Shown here piece by piece: positions 51,942 through 61,086 of a stretch of 64,000 bases of DNA. This stretch comes from Sphingomonas azotifigens NBRC 15497 (lineage in GTDB: Bacteria; Pseudomonadota; Alphaproteobacteria; Sphingomonadales; Sphingomonadaceae). The translations under genes and the position numbers were made by a program. The notes beneath the pieces are model-generated. The model ran no database searches. It was not told the origin of the DNA and was given only the letters and a program-made list of their open reading frames with translations. The DNA is taken from the NCBI RefSeq assembly GCF_002091475.1, contig NZ_BCTR01000039.1, forward strand, positions 27,319 through 91,318, read 5' to 3'. Every line of letters starts with the position of its first letter. Within the stretch, counting starts at the first letter, position 1.

Positions 51942-54776
51942 CTACATCCCAATATTGAGGCCGCGCGAGCGGCCGAGCCATTCCTGGAGGTCGTGAGACA
52001 TCGACGTGCCTCCCTGAGACTTCAAACCTAGCTCCAGCGCGCGATTGCGCAGCAGCGACTCGAGCTGGGGATCGCGGAGGAGCGCTTTAGCCATCGTGGT
52101 CATGGCATCCCTGGTGGACCGCGCGGCATCGTAATCGCCGCTCCGCTCCAGGGTTTTCAGCTGCCGCGCCTTGTTCTGCCAATCGGCGACGAAGCGGTCG
52201 GCGCGGTTGGCGGCATCGATGCGGATTTCGCCCTCGGCGACCATCGCCTGGATGGCGCGGCTGGTGCGACCATTCGCGGCTTCACTGATAAGGGTGGGGT
52301 CCTTGTTCATCGAGACGCGCATGTCTTCGCCGCCGACGGGGCGAAGTGCATCGATCTCCTTACGGGCGTTACCAAAGGCCTCGCGCTGGTGGGGCAGGGG
52401 CTCGAAGCCCTGCTGCTTCATACCAACAATGTCCTGCGCCGCGCGGCCAAATCGCTGCACCGCCTGTTCGAGCGGGCTGGGCTGGGTCGGCATGTGGATC
52501 GGCGCGCTGCTGAGCTTCAGCCCGTCGAACATGCCGCGACGGGGCGGCGTCGGCGCTGGCGATAGCGTCGGCTGCACGTCGAGCGCGCGGGTGTAATCCG
52601 AGGCCATGTCCTTGCCGCGCTCGCGTGCCAGCGTGCGGGCCAGCCGCCCGGCGTCGGCGAAATCATCCTGGCCATAATGCAGATCGACGCGTTTCCGATG
52701 GCGCGACAGCGCGATATAGGCAGCATGCCGGTCCAGCCCCGGCGTTGCCAGCACATGGACGCGGTCGACGGTCATCCCCTGCGCCTTGTGGATGGTGGCG
52801 GCATAGCCGTGATCGACATGGGCGTAGTTCTTGAGGTCGAACGCGACGCTTCGCCCGTCATCGATGCGCACGCGCATCGCGATACCGCTGACGTGCTCGA
52901 TCGTGCCGAGGGTGCCGTTCTTCACCTCCAGGCTGCGCTCATTCTTGAGGAACATGACGCGGTCGCCTGCCGCAAACGAGCGGCTTCCCCTTTCGACGAC
53001 GAGGGCAACGTCGTCGCCCAGCATCTGCGCCGCCCGCATCCGGTCGCGCGCCGCCGTGTTCAGTTCGCGCACTTCGTCATTGGTGTGGGAGAGGATGATG
53101 CGGCTCGCCTGCGGGGCGGCCTGCCGATCCTTGTCCCAGCGGTCGATCAGCGCCTCGCGCGCGGCTTCGCGCGTCTCGGCGGCATGGACATGGCCAGCCT
53201 CCGTATAGGCGGCCAGTGCTTCGCCGGTGCGGCTGGTGGCGAGCTGCCGCGTCGCGTCGCGCTGCCAGTCTTCGGACTGACGGCGGATGGTGGTGATTTC
53301 CACAGCGCCATGTCGCTCGGCGATCGAGCGGAAGGCCGCGCCCGCTTCGATCGCCTGGAGCTGCTGCGGGTCACCTACGAGCACGACCTTGGCACCGCGC
53401 TTCTCCGCCTCGCGGATGACGCGCTCCATCTGCCGTGTGCCGATCATCCCGGCCTCGTCGATGACGAGGATGGATTTGTCGGTCAGCAGCTCGCGATCCT
53501 GGCCCCATTGATGCTCCAGACTGGCGATCGTGCGCGACGCGATGCCTGAGCCACTTTCCAGATTCTCCGCGGCGATGCCGGACAGCGCCGCGCCGTGGAC
53601 GGTATAGCCCTCCGCTTCCCACGCCTCACGCGCGACGCCGAGCATCGCACTCTTGCCCGTGCCGGCATAGCCGATGACGCTGCTGATGTCGCGCGCGGCG
53701 GTCACGTGCTCCAGCGCGCCACGCTGTTCGGGCGAAAGCCGAAGGCTGCGCTGTTCGGCGAGGCCGACAGCCCGTTCCAGATGCCGCTCGGCAACCGCGT
53801 GATGGCGGCGCGCGTCGAGCGTCGCAGTGGAATGTTCGAGCCGCTGTTCGGTCTTCAGCATCGCGCGCGACGTGAAGCGATCGTCGCCGCGCTCATCCTT
53901 CCCCAGCTTCACCAGTTCGGGCGAGGCGCGCACTGCCGCCATTACCTGGTCGAACTGGTCCTTTCCCTCGCTGTGTCGGTGCACGAACATCGCCAGATCG
54001 CGGGTGGTGAAGGTTGCCTGGCTGTGGGTGATCGCGTCGAGCGCGAGGCTGGGGTTGGCGAGGATCTTCTCGCCATTGGCGCGCGCGATGGCGTGGTGTT
54101 CTTCGAGCCGTTCGCTGTCACGCCCCTGCGTCACCATGCGCGACGCCGCGGGGCCCACCTTGTGCTGCGGCTCCAGATCGATGCCCTGCGCTTCCAGGCT
54201 GCGGTGATCGACACGCGCGTCGATATCGAGTTCGGCGAGGCGCTGGTTGACGTGGTCTGCCCAGGCCTCACGCCAGTGGGTCAGTAGCTCGGTGCGGTTC
54301 CAGTCGCGCATCTTCGCGCCGAACCCGTCTTCGTCGACCGAACGAAGCCCGAGCATCACATGCGCATGGGGCTTTGCCAGCCCATCGGTGCCCATATCCC
54401 AATGGACATTGAGATCGGCAACCATGCCGCGATCGACGAATTCGCGCTGGACGAATGACCGCGCCAGTTCGATGCCGTCGGCCTGCTGCATCTCGCGCGG
54501 GATCGCGAATTCGATTTCGCGGGCAAGCTGCGCGTCCTTGCGCAGCTCGGCGGCCTCCACGTCATTCCACAGCCGCTCGCGGTCGCGCCATGTCTCGGGC
54601 GCGTTTTCAGGCAGCAGCACTTCGCTGTGCACGACGCCGGCCTTGTTGGAAAAGTCATGGTCCCGGCCGAGCCGCTGATCGTGCAGTCGCGACGCCGAGC
54701 GATAGGCGGCAGCCGCCACCGCGGTTGACCCAGCCGCGCGGGAAATGACTTTGGCCGAGAAGTGGTAGATCGCCAT
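51942..54776 (-). CDS. traA: Ti-type conjugative relaxase TraA (MobQ relaxase plus helicase)
   Basis: Predicted 944 aa from MAIYHFSAKVISR. The N-terminal MobA/MobL relaxase domain (about 1-230) has RSASRLHDQRLGRDHDFSNK and the metal histidines in KPHAHVMLGLRS. A RecD-like helicase follows, with Walker A GYAGTGKSAM, Walker B SILVIDEAGMIGTRQM, VLVGDPQQLQAIEAG and the C-terminal VDHGYAATIHKAQGMTVDRV and ALSRHRKRVDLHY. It nicks at oriT and leads the strand into the recipient. The start points toward traC across a 172-base gap that holds the oriT-like site, as on Ti plasmids. The gene is intact. It is somewhat shorter than Ti TraA (about 1,100 aa). Confidence 0.94.
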   Translation of the reverse strand: MAIYHFSAKVISRAAGSTAVAAAAYRSASRLHDQRLGRDHDFSNKAGVVHSEVLLPENAPETWRDRERLWNDVEAAELRKDAQLAREIEFAIPREMQQADGIELARSFVQREFVDRGMVADLNVHWDMGTDGLAKPHAHVMLGLRSVDEDGFGAKMRDWNRTELLTHWREAWADHVNQRLAELDIDARVDHRSLEAQGIDLEPQHKVGPAASRMVTQGRDSERLEEHHAIARANGEKILANPSLALDAITHSQATFTTRDLAMFVHRHSEGKDQFDQVMAAVRASPELVKLGKDERGDDRFTSRAMLKTEQRLEHSTATLDARRHHAVAERHLERAVGLAEQRSLRLSPEQRGALEHVTAARDISSVIGYAGTGKSAMLGVAREAWEAEGYTVHGAALSGIAAENLESGSGIASRTIASLEHQWGQDRELLTDKSILVIDEAGMIGTRQMERVIREAEKRGAKVVLVGDPQQLQAIEAGAAFRSIAERHGAVEITTIRRQSEDWQRDATRQLATSRTGEALAAYTEAGHVHAAETREAAREALIDRWDKDRQAAPQASRIILSHTNDEVRELNTAARDRMRAAQMLGDDVALVVERGSRSFAAGDRVMFLKNERSLEVKNGTLGTIEHVSGIAMRVRIDDGRSVAFDLKNYAHVDHGYAATIHKAQGMTVDRVHVLATPGLDRHAAYIALSRHRKRVDLHYGQDDFADAGRLARTLARERGKDMASDYTRALDVQPTLSPAPTPPRRGMFDGLKLSSAPIHMPTQPSPLEQAVQRFGRAAQDIVGMKQQGFEPLPHQREAFGNARKEIDALRPVGGEDMRVSMNKDPTLISEAANGRTSRAIQAMVAEGEIRIDAANRADRFVADWQNKARQLKTLERSGDYDAARSTRDAMTTMAKALLRDPQLESLLRNRALELGLKSQGGTSMSHDLQEWLGRSRGLNIGM

Positions 54777-54805
54777 GGCGACGCACCAGATACGCCTAAA
54801 AGCAC

Positions 54806-54833
54806 ACGTCGGCACGACGTATAAGCGCGCCCT
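54806..54833 (+). other. oriT: Origin of transfer: hairpin plus nic core
   Basis: Between divergent traA and traC, ACGTC-GGCAC-GACGT (54806-54820) forms a hairpin that is followed at once by ATAAGCGCGCCCT (54821-54833). This matches the nic-region pattern TAAGTGCGCCCT of RSF1010 and Ti-type origins with one change (T to C). Position and orientation beside a MobQ-type relaxase gene support the call. Cleavage would be expected within GCGCCCT by analogy. Confidence 0.85.
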
Positions 54834-54948
54834 CGAACGATTTCATCGCTCTCGGGACCGCGAAATCTCACCAAGTTTCAGGCTATTGGCGCGGATTGTC
54901 GGCAAGGATATCTGGTCTGTCCGACCGATACAAGGTGAGGACCGGACG

Positions 54949-55273
54949 ATGCGAAATCCCCGAGACTTTGATGCGGACCTGAAAGCGCTCGCCGACAAAG
55001 CGCGCCAACTGAAAATGCGCAAACAGAACCAGCTAGGCGAACTGGTGATGGCGACCGGCGCAGATGCGCTCAGTGTAGAGGAACTGGTCGGCGCATTGCT
55101 CGATGCAGCAGGCACCGATGCAGCGACGCGGGAGGCGTGGCCGCAAACGGGGCACCGCCTTCTTTCAGCGCGAACGGCACGGCGCTGGCCGCCGTACTGG
55201 TCGCGAGCCGGGCAGCACTGCGGCGGGTGAGCGAGGCGCGGAACCGGCTCCAGGCGAAGCAGGCGCGGCATGA
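54949..55273 (+). pseudogene. traC: traC-like conjugal transfer protein with a one-base frameshift
   Basis: The ATG at 54949 starts MRNPRDFDADLKALADKARQ and continues to DAATREAW, matching Ti-type TraC. After the TGG at about 55138-55140 the frame reads PQTGHRLL and stops at 55230. If one C is removed from TGGCCGC, the frame continues RKRGTAFFQRERHGAGRR ... GEAGAA and stops at 55271-55273, which is the expected family ending. So a single inserted C breaks the gene, or the base call is wrong. TraC assists relaxosome assembly at oriT. The traD start lies inside its 3' end. Confidence 0.8.
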
Positions 55274-55511
55274 TCGCCGTGACTGGCAGGTGAAACGGCG
55301 CGAACGCACGCGGCAGCTGATCGAGCTGGGCGGGCTCGTCGCGAAGTCTGGCCTGGTCGAGCTGACACAGGATGATCGCGCTGTGATCTTGGGCCTGTTG
55401 ACGGAGGCGGCAGCCCGGTTGCGCGATGGGGATCGCGAGCAGATGCTGACGCTCTGGCGACGGCGCGGTCGACGAGCGTTTGCGCAGGCCGAAGCGCAGG
55501 ATCGCGAATAG
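55227..55511 (+). CDS. traD: TraD-like small conjugal transfer protein
   Basis: Predicted about 94 aa from a GTG at 55227 (VSEARNRLQAKQARHDRRDW); an in-frame ATG at 55137 is possible but starts inside traC. The core WQVKRRERTRQLIELGGLVAKSGLVELTQDDRAVILGLL matches the small TraD of Ti-type tra loci. On Ti plasmids traG, the coupling protein, follows traD; here the next gene is an unrelated ATPase on the other strand. Its own precise role is not known. Confidence 0.8.
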   Translation: MSEARNRLQAKQARHDRRDWQVKRRERTRQLIELGGLVAKSGLVELTQDDRAVILGLLTEAAARLRDGDREQMLTLWRRRGRRAFAQAEAQDRE

Positions 55512-55524
55512 ACGACGGCGCTGT

Positions 55525-56079
55525 TCAGCTGGCGCGTGCGCCCAGAAAATCGAGGACGAAATCGGCGCGAGCCGAGACGGGTATTTTCGGCAGAGGCATG
55601 ACCTCATAGCCGAGGCGCGGATAGGCGTCGCGCAGGCGGTCATATTCCTCGATCGCCGCGCCGATGTCGTGGCGACGATCGGCGTCATTATCGAATATCT
55701 CCGGCCAGGGCGGGGTCAGAAATACGCGGTGGTGATAGCGGTGCGCGTGACACAGCGCCTCCGCATGTCGTTCGCCGCTTGCATGGTCCAGCGCCACGGC
55801 GGCATCGACCAGACTACGGTCGAAGAACACCCAGCCGGAATGTCGCGCGGCGTCCTCGCGATCCTGAAGGGTCACCTCGATGGCGTGCTGGGCGAATGCG
55901 GCGAGGTCAACCCACGGAAGCGCCGCGCCGCCGCGCGCGATTTCGTCGGCGATGATGCGGCGTCCGGGCTCTTCCACGACAGCGTATCCGCGCTTTGCCA
56001 ATTCATCGATCAGCGTTGATTTGCCGCCGCCCGAGCATCCGGAAATGACGACGAACCGCGCGGCGGGATCGGTATCCAT
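55525..56079 (-). CDS. Small AAA-type ATPase (AAA_28-like)
   Basis: Predicted 184 aa. The P-loop is VISGCSGGGKSTLIDELAKRGYAVVEEPGRRIIADE, residues 9-45; FFDRSLVDAAVA is a probable Walker B-like segment and EEYDRLRDAYPRLGYEVMPLPKIPV closes the domain. This matches the short stand-alone AAA_28 proteins that resemble nucleotide or polynucleotide kinases. Function is not established. It follows the MNT-HEPN gene by 4 bases on the minus strand, so the two are probably one unit and may act in defence or element maintenance. Confidence 0.82.
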   Translation of the reverse strand: MDTDPAARFVVISGCSGGGKSTLIDELAKRGYAVVEEPGRRIIADEIARGGAALPWVDLAAFAQHAIEVTLQDREDAARHSGWVFFDRSLVDAAVALDHASGERHAEALCHAHRYHHRVFLTPPWPEIFDNDADRRHDIGAAIEEYDRLRDAYPRLGYEVMPLPKIPVSARADFVLDFLGARAS

Positions 56080-56083
56080 CGGC

Positions 56084-57013
56084 TTATCCGGCCTGCCGTG
56101 CCGTCGCCTCCAACTGGGTAATGCGCTCCGAACAAATCTCATGCACGACGCGGCCCAGTTCCTCGACGCGCTCGCCGAGCCAGACCAGCTCATCCTCGTT
56201 GATCCGGTAGTGCTTTGAATAGCGCGCCTTCACATAGGCTTCCTTCAGCTTCTCGAACATGCCGCGCTGCTTGCGATTGTCGTTGGGCCAGACGTAGGCC
56301 AGACGGCGATCAAGCCTCTCCGCCTGCGTGCGCAGGAACGCGAGATTGTGAACGTGCGGCGTGTAGAACGTCACAACGAGCAAGGCCGTATGATACAATC
56401 GTTCTGTTGCTTGATGCAGCTGGAACGCCGCGTTGTTAAATCGCTGCTGCGCGAGGTTGAAACGAAAATTGTCGAAAAACTCGCCGCCGCTCGGATACCA
56501 CTCCTCGAAATATTCCTTGGCCATGGTGAGCGCCGCATGCGGCGACTTCGGCTTGGGCTGGTGCAATTCGCTGTCGTCGCTCTGGTAGAGCGCGATGCCA
56601 TCGCGGGCGACGTCCATGAAGAAATAGCGGCCATGGGCGAGGCCGTCGTTCACCTCCTGCAGGCTGTGAACGATGAAATTGACCGGGGTCTTGATGCTGC
56701 CGGTGATGCCAAATTCGCGCATCAGCCGGTCATCGACATTCGCCCAATATTTGACGCGGTCGGTCAGGCGCTTGTCGTTGACGATGATCAGCAGGTCATA
56801 GTCGGACTTGTAGCCCTTGGCGGTATGCGGCTCGTCGATCCAGTTGCCGCGCGCATAGCTGCCATACAGGATAACCTTGAGGATGCGACCCTTCTTCTTC
56901 CATTCGTGGCTGGCGAGCGCGAAAGCGTCGTCGAACTCCTCGAAGACGATCTGCACCACGCGCTCCAGTTCGCGCTGCTTGGCAGGCGGAAGATGATCGA
57001 GATTGCTGCGCAT
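56084..57013 (-). CDS. Fused nucleotidyltransferase (MNT) and HEPN domain protein
   Basis: Predicted 309 aa. The MNT domain shows GSYARGNWIDE (G51, S52) and SDYDLLIIV with the metal pair D71/D73. After a linker, a helical HEPN domain (about 170-300) has the helix FNNAAFQLHQATERLYHTALLVV and a C-terminal KARYSKHYRI segment. Two-gene MNT/HEPN pairs act as toxin-antitoxin systems in which the MNT protein adds AMP to the HEPN RNase. Here both are in one chain, an arrangement known for self-controlled members. It sits in the mobile module next to an AAA ATPase, a likely place for element maintenance or phage defence. Confidence 0.88.
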   Translation of the reverse strand: MRSNLDHLPPAKQRELERVVQIVFEEFDDAFALASHEWKKKGRILKVILYGSYARGNWIDEPHTAKGYKSDYDLLIIVNDKRLTDRVKYWANVDDRLMREFGITGSIKTPVNFIVHSLQEVNDGLAHGRYFFMDVARDGIALYQSDDSELHQPKPKSPHAALTMAKEYFEEWYPSGGEFFDNFRFNLAQQRFNNAAFQLHQATERLYHTALLVVTFYTPHVHNLAFLRTQAERLDRRLAYVWPNDNRKQRGMFEKLKEAYVKARYSKHYRINEDELVWLGERVEELGRVVHEICSERITQLEATARQAG

Positions 57014-57090
57014 GGCGGACGCTACCCTGTCGGGCTTGCCGCCCGATGGCAAGCCACCCGGCGGCAAGCGGTTGGTTCGAAGGCCGGCGA

Positions 57091-57336
57091 TCACCAAGGC
57101 CAGAAGCGCCGCCACCACGGTTCCGGTGTGTCGATGAACCGCATGAAGAGGGTGAGGGCGGCAGCAAATTCCGCCTCCACCTCCTCGGCGCTGATGCCAT
57201 GGCGTCGCCCGAGCGTCGGATAGTCGATCTCCTCGAACCGCATCGCCCAGAAGATCGCGCGCTGCCGTTCGGTCATCCGACGCAGGGCACGAAAGCCCCG
57301 GCGCCGAAAGACATGGGGTGGAAGCCGCTCGGTCAT
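57091..57336 (-). CDS. Small sigma-70 region 4-like HTH protein
   Basis: Predicted 81 aa: MTERLPPHVFRRRGFRALRRMTERQRAIFWAMRFEEIDYPTLGRRHGISAEEVEAEFAAAL. The pattern RAIFWAMRFEE-DYPTLGRRHGIS-EEVE corresponds to the region 4 helix-turn-helix of ECF sigma factors without the rest of the protein. Such short proteins are common beside ArdC genes in sphingomonad elements. It overlaps the end of ardC by 4 bases. A DNA-binding regulator of the module is likely. Confidence 0.75.
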   Translation of the reverse strand: MTERLPPHVFRRRGFRALRRMTERQRAIFWAMRFEEIDYPTLGRRHGISAEEVEAEFAAALTLFMRFIDTPEPWWRRFWPW

Positions 57337-58220
57337 GACCGCGCCTCCCCAGCGGAAAGGAGGAAGTCCGCCGCCTTGCTCGCCGCACTGGCAGCCCGGA
57401 AGATGGCCTTCTCGTCGCCGCGCAGTACGGCGAGCCAGGAGCCAATATAATCGCTGTGGCGAACGGTGGGCACGATGCCCAGCGATGCGCAGGTGAACGC
57501 CGCCGCCATTTCCGCGACGAGCTCCTCTTTTGCGTACGACGCCGATCCGAAGGCGCCGGACTGGTCGCGGTCCAACCGGCTGCGATGGCCAGTGAAATGG
57601 CCGAGCTCGTGCAGCGCCGTCCGGTACCAGTTCACCGGATCATGAAAGGCGGCCTGTGGCGGCACCTGCACGACATCCTGCAACGGCGAATAATAGGCCT
57701 GGCTGCCGCCGATCCGGAAATCCGCGCCGCTGGCTGCAATCACCCGATCCGCCTCGGCAATCGCCAGCACGGGATCGGGCAGAACCGGATTGCTGGTCAT
57801 CGCCTCGGGCAGTCCGTCGCACTGGTCGACATTGAAGACGGTGAACCGCTTCAGAAACGCAATCGTCCGCGCCTCGCGGTCTTCGCCCTGCGCCTTCTCG
57901 GCTTCGTCCTTGGGGGTGAAGCGATCCGCATAGCAGACCACCGTACCCTTTTCGCCGCGCCGAACGTGCCCGCCTGCCGCCTCGGCCTGCCGATAGGTCA
58001 GCCAGCGCTGGGCGCCGTACCCGCCTTCGATAGCCGCCGCCCACAGGATCAGCACATTAATCCCCGAATAGGCTCGGGCCGATACGGCGTTCCTCGGCAT
58101 CGTACAGGGGCACCGCGCCGCATTCCAGGGTTGCACCCACGGCAACCGGCCTTGCTCCAGCTCCGCGATGATTCGGGCGGTCACCTCGCCATAGAGGCTC
58201 TGACGCTCGTTGCTCTGCAT
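57333..58220 (-). CDS. ardC: ArdC-type antirestriction protein with zincin domain
   Basis: Predicted 295 aa. The N-terminal ssDNA-binding domain has YGEVTARIIAELEQGRLPWVQPW and GINVLILWAA and RGEKGTVVCYADRF. The C-terminal metallopeptidase-like domain has the HExxH motif H204-E205-x-x-H208 in TALHELGHFTGHRSRL and YAKEELVAEMAAAF. ArdC proteins protect incoming plasmid DNA from host restriction during conjugation. The location in a mobilization module is as expected. A start further upstream is not supported. The 609 bases before it (58221-58829) hold a repeat copy and no gene. Confidence 0.92.
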   Translation of the reverse strand: MQSNERQSLYGEVTARIIAELEQGRLPWVQPWNAARCPCTMPRNAVSARAYSGINVLILWAAAIEGGYGAQRWLTYRQAEAAGGHVRRGEKGTVVCYADRFTPKDEAEKAQGEDREARTIAFLKRFTVFNVDQCDGLPEAMTSNPVLPDPVLAIAEADRVIAASGADFRIGGSQAYYSPLQDVVQVPPQAAFHDPVNWYRTALHELGHFTGHRSRLDRDQSGAFGSASYAKEELVAEMAAAFTCASLGIVPTVRHSDYIGSWLAVLRGDEKAIFRAASAASKAADFLLSAGEARS

Positions 58221-58460
58221 CTCCTCTGCTCCTTCCTAAAACCGCCATCGACCGGCGCCGGGGTGGCGGGGGGCGGCAGGAGCGGACCAACAGCCCAGCC
58301 GGACACAGGCGGGGCGCACCCGAAGGGCAGGAACGAACGTGGATGACCCGGCAGCAAGGCTGCCGGGTTGCGCCGCGCCGAGGCGGGGCTACAGGGCCGT
58401 GACGCCCCCCGCCACCATGACGCTGAAGGCACCACGCCGCCGCGCCACCGGCGCGGCGAC

Positions 58461-58621
58461 CGCCAGAGGCATGGTCCCAATGCCGACCGGGCCGCGACGC
58501 GGACCGGCCTTACGTCATGCGATCGTCACGGCGGAGCCGACGAGACGCCCCAAGGCGACTCGGCTGGAGCGGCCACGCGAAAGTAGAGCGCGGTCAGGCT
58601 GGAACAGCCTGAGACGCCATG
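58461..58621. repeat. Direct repeat, copy 1 (left of a TonB receptor gene)
   Basis: The 106 bases at 58516-58621 (CATGCGATCG to ACGCCATG) recur at 61139-61243 with about 6 differences. Weaker similarity extends left to about 58461 (GCCAGAGGCATG, GCCGACCGGG). Inside is an 8-bp hairpin TCAGGCTG-GAA-CAGCCTGA at 58594-58612. The copies bracket the TonB receptor gene in the same orientation. Confidence 0.88.
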
Positions 58622-58829
58622 CCCCTCACGCGCAGTGATTGGTTGGCGCGGCTTTTTGGACCGTCTCGAACGGTTGGGAGCATCGCTACCCCTCAGGCGC
58701 ACAAAAAGGGACGATCGCCTTTCCGAGCACGAGCCAAATGGCACGCCCCGACGTGCGGACATGCTGTGAACGCTATTGCATATCACTCGCATAAATGACA
58801 TCGGCGCTCCCATAAAAGGGGAATCGCTC

Positions 58830-60926
58830 ATGGTTGCTGTGTCGCAGGCCCGCTCGGCGCGGGTGCTTTTGCTGTCGATGTCGCTCGTCTCTGCCGGATC
58901 GGTGTTCGCGACATCGGCCAAGGCGCAGGATGTGGTCGAGGCCGCGAGCGACGAGATCGTCGTCACCGCCGATCGTCGCAACAGCTTCGGCGCGGATTAT
59001 GTGCAAGCTGGAACGTTCCGCGACGCCCGGCTGATCGATACGCCGCTGACCGTCGCGATCATGACGCGGTCGCTGCTCGACGCGCAACAGGCGCGCTCGA
59101 TCAACGATGCCGTCCGCAATACCGCCGGGGTTAGCCAGGCGCAGATCAACACCAGCATCTACAGCAATCTCGCGGTGCGCGGGATCACGCTCAACAACTT
59201 TACCAATGTGCGCTGGAACGGTGTGCTGCCGGTCGTCAACCTCATCGAGCAGCCGATCGAGAGCAAGAACCGCATTGAGGTGCTGAAGGGAGCAGCCGGG
59301 CTCTATTACGGCTTCGCCACGCCTTCGGGCATCGTCAATCTGGTCACCGAGCGACCGGAGCTGACGCCGCTGACCCGTGTGGAGCTGCAAGGCGACATCA
59401 ACGGCTCGGTCGGTGTTCATGCCGATGTCAGCCGCCACTTCGGGACGGCGGGCGTGCGCATCAATGCGGGCACCAGCATCCTGGAGACGGGCGTCCGCCG
59501 GACGGACGGGACGCGAAGCTTCGTCACCGGGGCGTTCGACTGGAAACCGGCGGATAGTGTCCAGATTCTGCTCGACGCCGAATATATCTACAAAACGATC
59601 ACCGAGCCGACGGAATTCAGCCTGACCGCCGTCAACGGCACGATCACGCTGCCGCCGCTTCTGTCGCCGCGCCAAAACCTCGGTGCGGACTGGATGCAGG
59701 CGAGGGGGCGGGAGACCAACCTACTCGCCCGCGTGAACTACGACTTTGCGCCCGGCTGGCGCCTCGCCGGTGCGGTAGGGCGGTCATATCTCACGCGCGA
59801 TCGGGCCTATTCCTCGTTCGGCCGCTATGATCCGGTGACTGGCAACGGCACGGTCACGGTCGCGCAGACGACGGGTAATGATTACACCAACATCGTCTAT
59901 CGCGGCGATCTGTCCGGCACCATCGCCACCGGGCCGATCGAGCATAGTGTGCTGGTCGGTATGGCCTTTCAGACCCGCGACGGCAATGTGCCGACCGCTG
60001 TCCGCCAGAACGTCGTCCAGAACCTCTACAACCCGGTCGTGATCCCCTATCAGGCTTCGCCACCCCGGATCATTCCCAATCCCACGCGCACCGAGGATCT
60101 GGGCTTCTATGTCTTCGACCGCGCATCGCTGGGCGACTGGCTGCAGGCAACCATCGGCTGGCGCAAGACCCGCTACACGGATGTTAGCCGCACGAGCTCC
60201 TATGAGGTGAAGCCCGACACCCTGTCCTATGGCGTGATGGTCAAGCCGGTCCGCTGGGTCAGCGTCTATGCCAATTACATCGAAGGGCTGGAGCCGGGGC
60301 CGATCGCGCAGCAGATCGCCAACAATGCCGGCGAGATCCTGCCCGCTGCCGTCAGCCGTCAGAAGGAGGCGGGGGTGAAGATCGAGCCGTTTGCCGGGCT
60401 GCTACTCACCGGCACCTACTTCCACATCACGCGGCCCTCAGCATATCTGAACAGCGCCAACGTCTTCGTGCAGGACGGCGAGGCGGTTTATGAGGGCGCG
60501 GAGTTCAGCGCGAGCGGCGAACTGGGCAAGGACTTGTCGATCACGGCGAGCGCGATGACGCTCTCCGCTCGCCAGCAGACGGGCGCGGCCAGTGTCGTCG
60601 GCAAGCGGATCGAGAATGCCGCACGCTTCTCCGGTTCGGTTTTTGCCGAATACCGCCTGCGCGCGGTACCGGGGCTGAGCCTGTCGGCGGGCATGTTCTG
60701 GGTCGGGCGGCGCGCGGTGAATGCGCTGAACCAAGGCTATGCGCCGGGTTATGAGACCTATGGTCTGGGGCTTGCCTATCGCTTCGACCTGCTGGGCAAG
60801 CGCGCTACGCTCCGCGCCTATGGCGATAACCTCACGGACCGGCGCTACTGGGCGTCGACCGGATCGAGCCTGCTCGCGCAGGGGCTGCCGCGAACGGTGC
60901 GGATGAGTTTGTCGCTGGACCTGTGA
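58830..60926 (+). CDS. TonB-dependent siderophore-type receptor, flanked by direct repeats
   Basis: Predicted 698 aa from the ATG at 58830 (AAGGGG upstream), with signal peptide VLLLSMSLVSAGSVFATSAKA and TonB box DEIVVTADRR. The plug has DTPLTVAIMTRSLLDAQQARSINDAVRNTAGV, LAVRGI, NRIEVLKGAAGLYYGFATPSGIVNLVTERP, the form typical of FhuE/FpvA-type siderophore receptors, and the barrel ends VRMSLSLDL. There is no STN domain. It is the only cargo gene between two 105-bp direct repeats inside the mobile region, so it was probably captured. It may give the recipient access to a foreign siderophore. Confidence 0.9.
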   Translation: MVAVSQARSARVLLLSMSLVSAGSVFATSAKAQDVVEAASDEIVVTADRRNSFGADYVQAGTFRDARLIDTPLTVAIMTRSLLDAQQARSINDAVRNTAGVSQAQINTSIYSNLAVRGITLNNFTNVRWNGVLPVVNLIEQPIESKNRIEVLKGAAGLYYGFATPSGIVNLVTERPELTPLTRVELQGDINGSVGVHADVSRHFGTAGVRINAGTSILETGVRRTDGTRSFVTGAFDWKPADSVQILLDAEYIYKTITEPTEFSLTAVNGTITLPPLLSPRQNLGADWMQARGRETNLLARVNYDFAPGWRLAGAVGRSYLTRDRAYSSFGRYDPVTGNGTVTVAQTTGNDYTNIVYRGDLSGTIATGPIEHSVLVGMAFQTRDGNVPTAVRQNVVQNLYNPVVIPYQASPPRIIPNPTRTEDLGFYVFDRASLGDWLQATIGWRKTRYTDVSRTSSYEVKPDTLSYGVMVKPVRWVSVYANYIEGLEPGPIAQQIANNAGEILPAAVSRQKEAGVKIEPFAGLLLTGTYFHITRPSAYLNSANVFVQDGEAVYEGAEFSASGELGKDLSITASAMTLSARQQTGAASVVGKRIENAARFSGSVFAEYRLRAVPGLSLSAGMFWVGRRAVNALNQGYAPGYETYGLGLAYRFDLLGKRATLRAYGDNLTDRRYWASTGSSLLAQGLPRTVRMSLSLDL

Positions 60927-61086
60927 TGGCGACGCGCCGCCTGGGTTGCCGACGGTTCGCTGGCAACCTTTGGCAGTGGAAGCCCCCAAGATGCCGGAGG
61001 TCGGTCCCGTTCGATATTGCGGCCGTCGGCATGGTGCACGGGAAGCGCGTGCCACCGCATGGGCGCACCCGTGGCGAGGCGCGGCG

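Noticed and set aside
58594..58612. The TCAGGCTG-GAA-CAGCCTGA hairpin as an intrinsic terminator of a gene
   Set aside because: It has no T-run, no gene ends next to it in either copy, and it recurs as part of a longer direct repeat.
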